Notes under the pieces: model-generated
Told to the model about the DNA's origin: nothing
The model's input: only the letters and a program-made list of their open reading frames with translations
The model's database searches: none
Made by a program: the position numbers and the translations under genes
In this document: positions 63,901-64,000 of the stretch, one piece after another
How positions within the stretch are numbered: position 1 is the stretch's first letter
How the letters are laid out: each line of letters opens with the position of its first letter
From: Listeria weihenstephanensis
GTDB taxonomy: Bacteria; Bacillota; Bacilli; Lactobacillales; Listeriaceae
Length of the DNA: 64,000 bases
Assembly: GCF_003534205.1 (NCBI RefSeq)
Contig: NZ_CP011102.1
Coordinates: 1,748,036-1,812,035 of the forward strand
Direction: 5' to 3'

Positions 63901-64000
63901 CCTCGAACTTATCGATGATTTCGCCGTCCTTCATTTTCACGCCAGCAAGCTCGATGATTGTATCGTAAACAGCTGATAGACCTGTTGTCTCAACGTCAAA
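60956..64000 (-). CDS. polC: DNA polymerase III PolC-type, C-terminal part (5' end outside window)
   Basis: 1014 residues visible. Replicative Gram-positive DNA polymerase. The 3'-5' exonuclease core begins at the edge: DVETTG (catalytic Asp/Glu) followed by IELAGVKMK and [27 protein letters not shown] is the later motif. PHP remainder follows, then the polymerase palm ([21 protein letters not shown]), the zinc motif ([11 protein letters not shown]...CPECG), and the C-terminal helix-hairpin-helix region ending DQNQLSLF. The start and the N-terminal domain lie to the right of 64000. Confidence 0.97.
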   Translation of the reverse strand, partial: FDVETTGLSAVYDTIIELAGVKMKDGEIIDKFEAFIDPGHPLSATTINLTGITDDMVKGSDPIEVVLKNFKEFCGDTILIAHNASFDMGFINTAYGKIGMDKAENSVIDTLELARFLYPHFKNHRLNTLTKKFNIILEQHHRAIFDAEATAYLGWKLIKDAKEMRDIDFHDQLNNFRGEGDAYKRARPFHATIYAKTDVGLKNLFKLVSMSQINYFFRVPRIPRSELNKLREGLIIGSACNQGEIFEAMMQKGMEEAERIAAFYDFIEVQPKPVYAPLIERELIRDEKALEEIIGNLVKVGEKIGKPVVATGNVHYLNPNDKIYRKILIHSQGGANPLNRASLPDVHFRSTDEMLAEFAFLGEEKAKEIVVTNSNLVADWMGNLKPIKDDLYTPKIEGAEDEVRDMSYTMARSIYGDELPEIVEARLEKELKSIIGHGFAVIYLISHKLVKKSLNEGYLVGSRGSVGSSLVATMTEITEVNPLPPHYICSNCKHSEFFDDGSVGSGFDLPDKECPECGTAFTKEGQDIPFETFLGFKGDKVPDIDLNFSGEYQPIAHAYTKELFGEEYVYRAGTIGTVAEKTAFGYVRNYERDMNMTIRGAEVDRLVQGCTGVKRTTGQHPGGIIVIPDYMDVYDFSPIQFPADATDSEWKTTHFDFHSIHDNVLKLDILGHDDPTAIRMLQDLSGIDPKTIPTDDKEVMKLFGSTESLGVKPADIDSKTGTLGIPEFGTRFVRQMLEQTKPTTFSELVQISGLSHGTDVWLGNAEELIKNDICSLAEVIGCRDDIMVFLIYQGLDSSLAFQIMESVRKGKGLSEEMEAAMIENKVPNWYIDSCKKIKYMFPKAHAAAYVLMAVRIAYFKVHHPLFFYATYFTVRADDFDLTAMVNGKEATKAVMQEINAKGLEASTKEKNLLTVLEISNEMLARGFSFQKVDLYKSSADEFIIEGDQLIPPFNAIPSLGTNVAKAIVAARADGEFLSKEDLQQRGKVSKTIIQYMDDQGCLEGLPDQNQLSLF

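Noticed and set aside
1-64000. Search by eye for tRNA, rRNA, T-box, CRISPR, transposase and integrase signatures
   Set aside because: None found in intergenic gaps or coding frames.

Overview
This is a chromosomal core segment of a low-GC Firmicute, almost certainly a member of Listeriaceae and most likely a Listeria species. The evidence is the LisR/LisK two-component pair, a 31-residue Prli42-like peptide gene beside the branched-chain keto-acid dehydrogenase operon, that ptb-buk-lpd-bkd operon without an adjacent bkdR activator, and gene order that matches, as far as I remember it, L. monocytogenes lmo1320 to lmo1384 in reverse. By eye the base composition is somewhat richer in GC than L. 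monocytogenes, so a more distant Listeria species is plausible. No rRNA, tRNA, insertion sequence, prophage or CRISPR array is visible.

Layout, left to right. 0-6 kb: the 3' part of trhO, fni (isoprenoid), a DUF1033 protein, acyP, a small unknown ORF, the YidC/OxaA insertase and lisRK. 6-9 kb: gnd, with a repeat-like 3' region, an M20 peptidase and prli42. 9.4-16.3 kb: the ptb-buk-lpdA-bkdAA-bkdAB-bkdB operon, which turns branched-chain keto acids into acyl-CoA and acyl-phosphate for anteiso fatty acids and ATP. 16.4-29.8 kb: a long leftward housekeeping block: recN, argR, tlyA, dxs, ispA, xseB, xseA, folD, nusB, asp23-family, accC, accB, efp, pepP. 30-32.4 kb: four small rightward genes (yqhQ, an SA1362-like gene, a rhodanese gene, a pentapeptide-repeat gene). 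32.4-36.6 kb: the glycine cleavage genes gcvT-gcvPA-gcvPB behind a glycine riboswitch. 36.9-43.1 kb: the complete comGA-GG competence pilus operon, aroK and an ABC-2 exporter. 43.1-48 kb: yqgU, glcK, yqgQ, a rhomboid protease, a 5-formyl-THF cyclo-ligase and rpmG. 48.2-50.3 kb: two YqzD/YqzC-like membrane proteins and an RsgA-family GTPase with an unusual leader. 50.4-64 kb: the leftward translation and RNA block pnpA, rpsO, ribF, truB, rbfA, ylxP, infB, ylxQ, rnpM, nusA, rimP, and the 3' part of polC.

The coding part is ordinary and intact; the interesting material is in the gaps. The best candidates are: (1) a leader before the RsgA-like GTPase gene, with a 21-codon ORF and two mutually exclusive hairpins, one of which hides the ribosome binding site; (2) a roughly 290-bp element with nested inverted-repeat arms between rpsO and pnpA; (3) a three-way-junction fold followed by an intrinsic terminator after bkdB; (4) a rod-like imperfect palindrome after gnd that resembles an interspersed Bacillaceae repeat; (5) promoter-plus-terminator leaders in front of rimP-nusA and ptb. 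Coordinates of RNA elements, promoters and start-site choices were read by hand; RNA folds were judged by eye without energy calculations.
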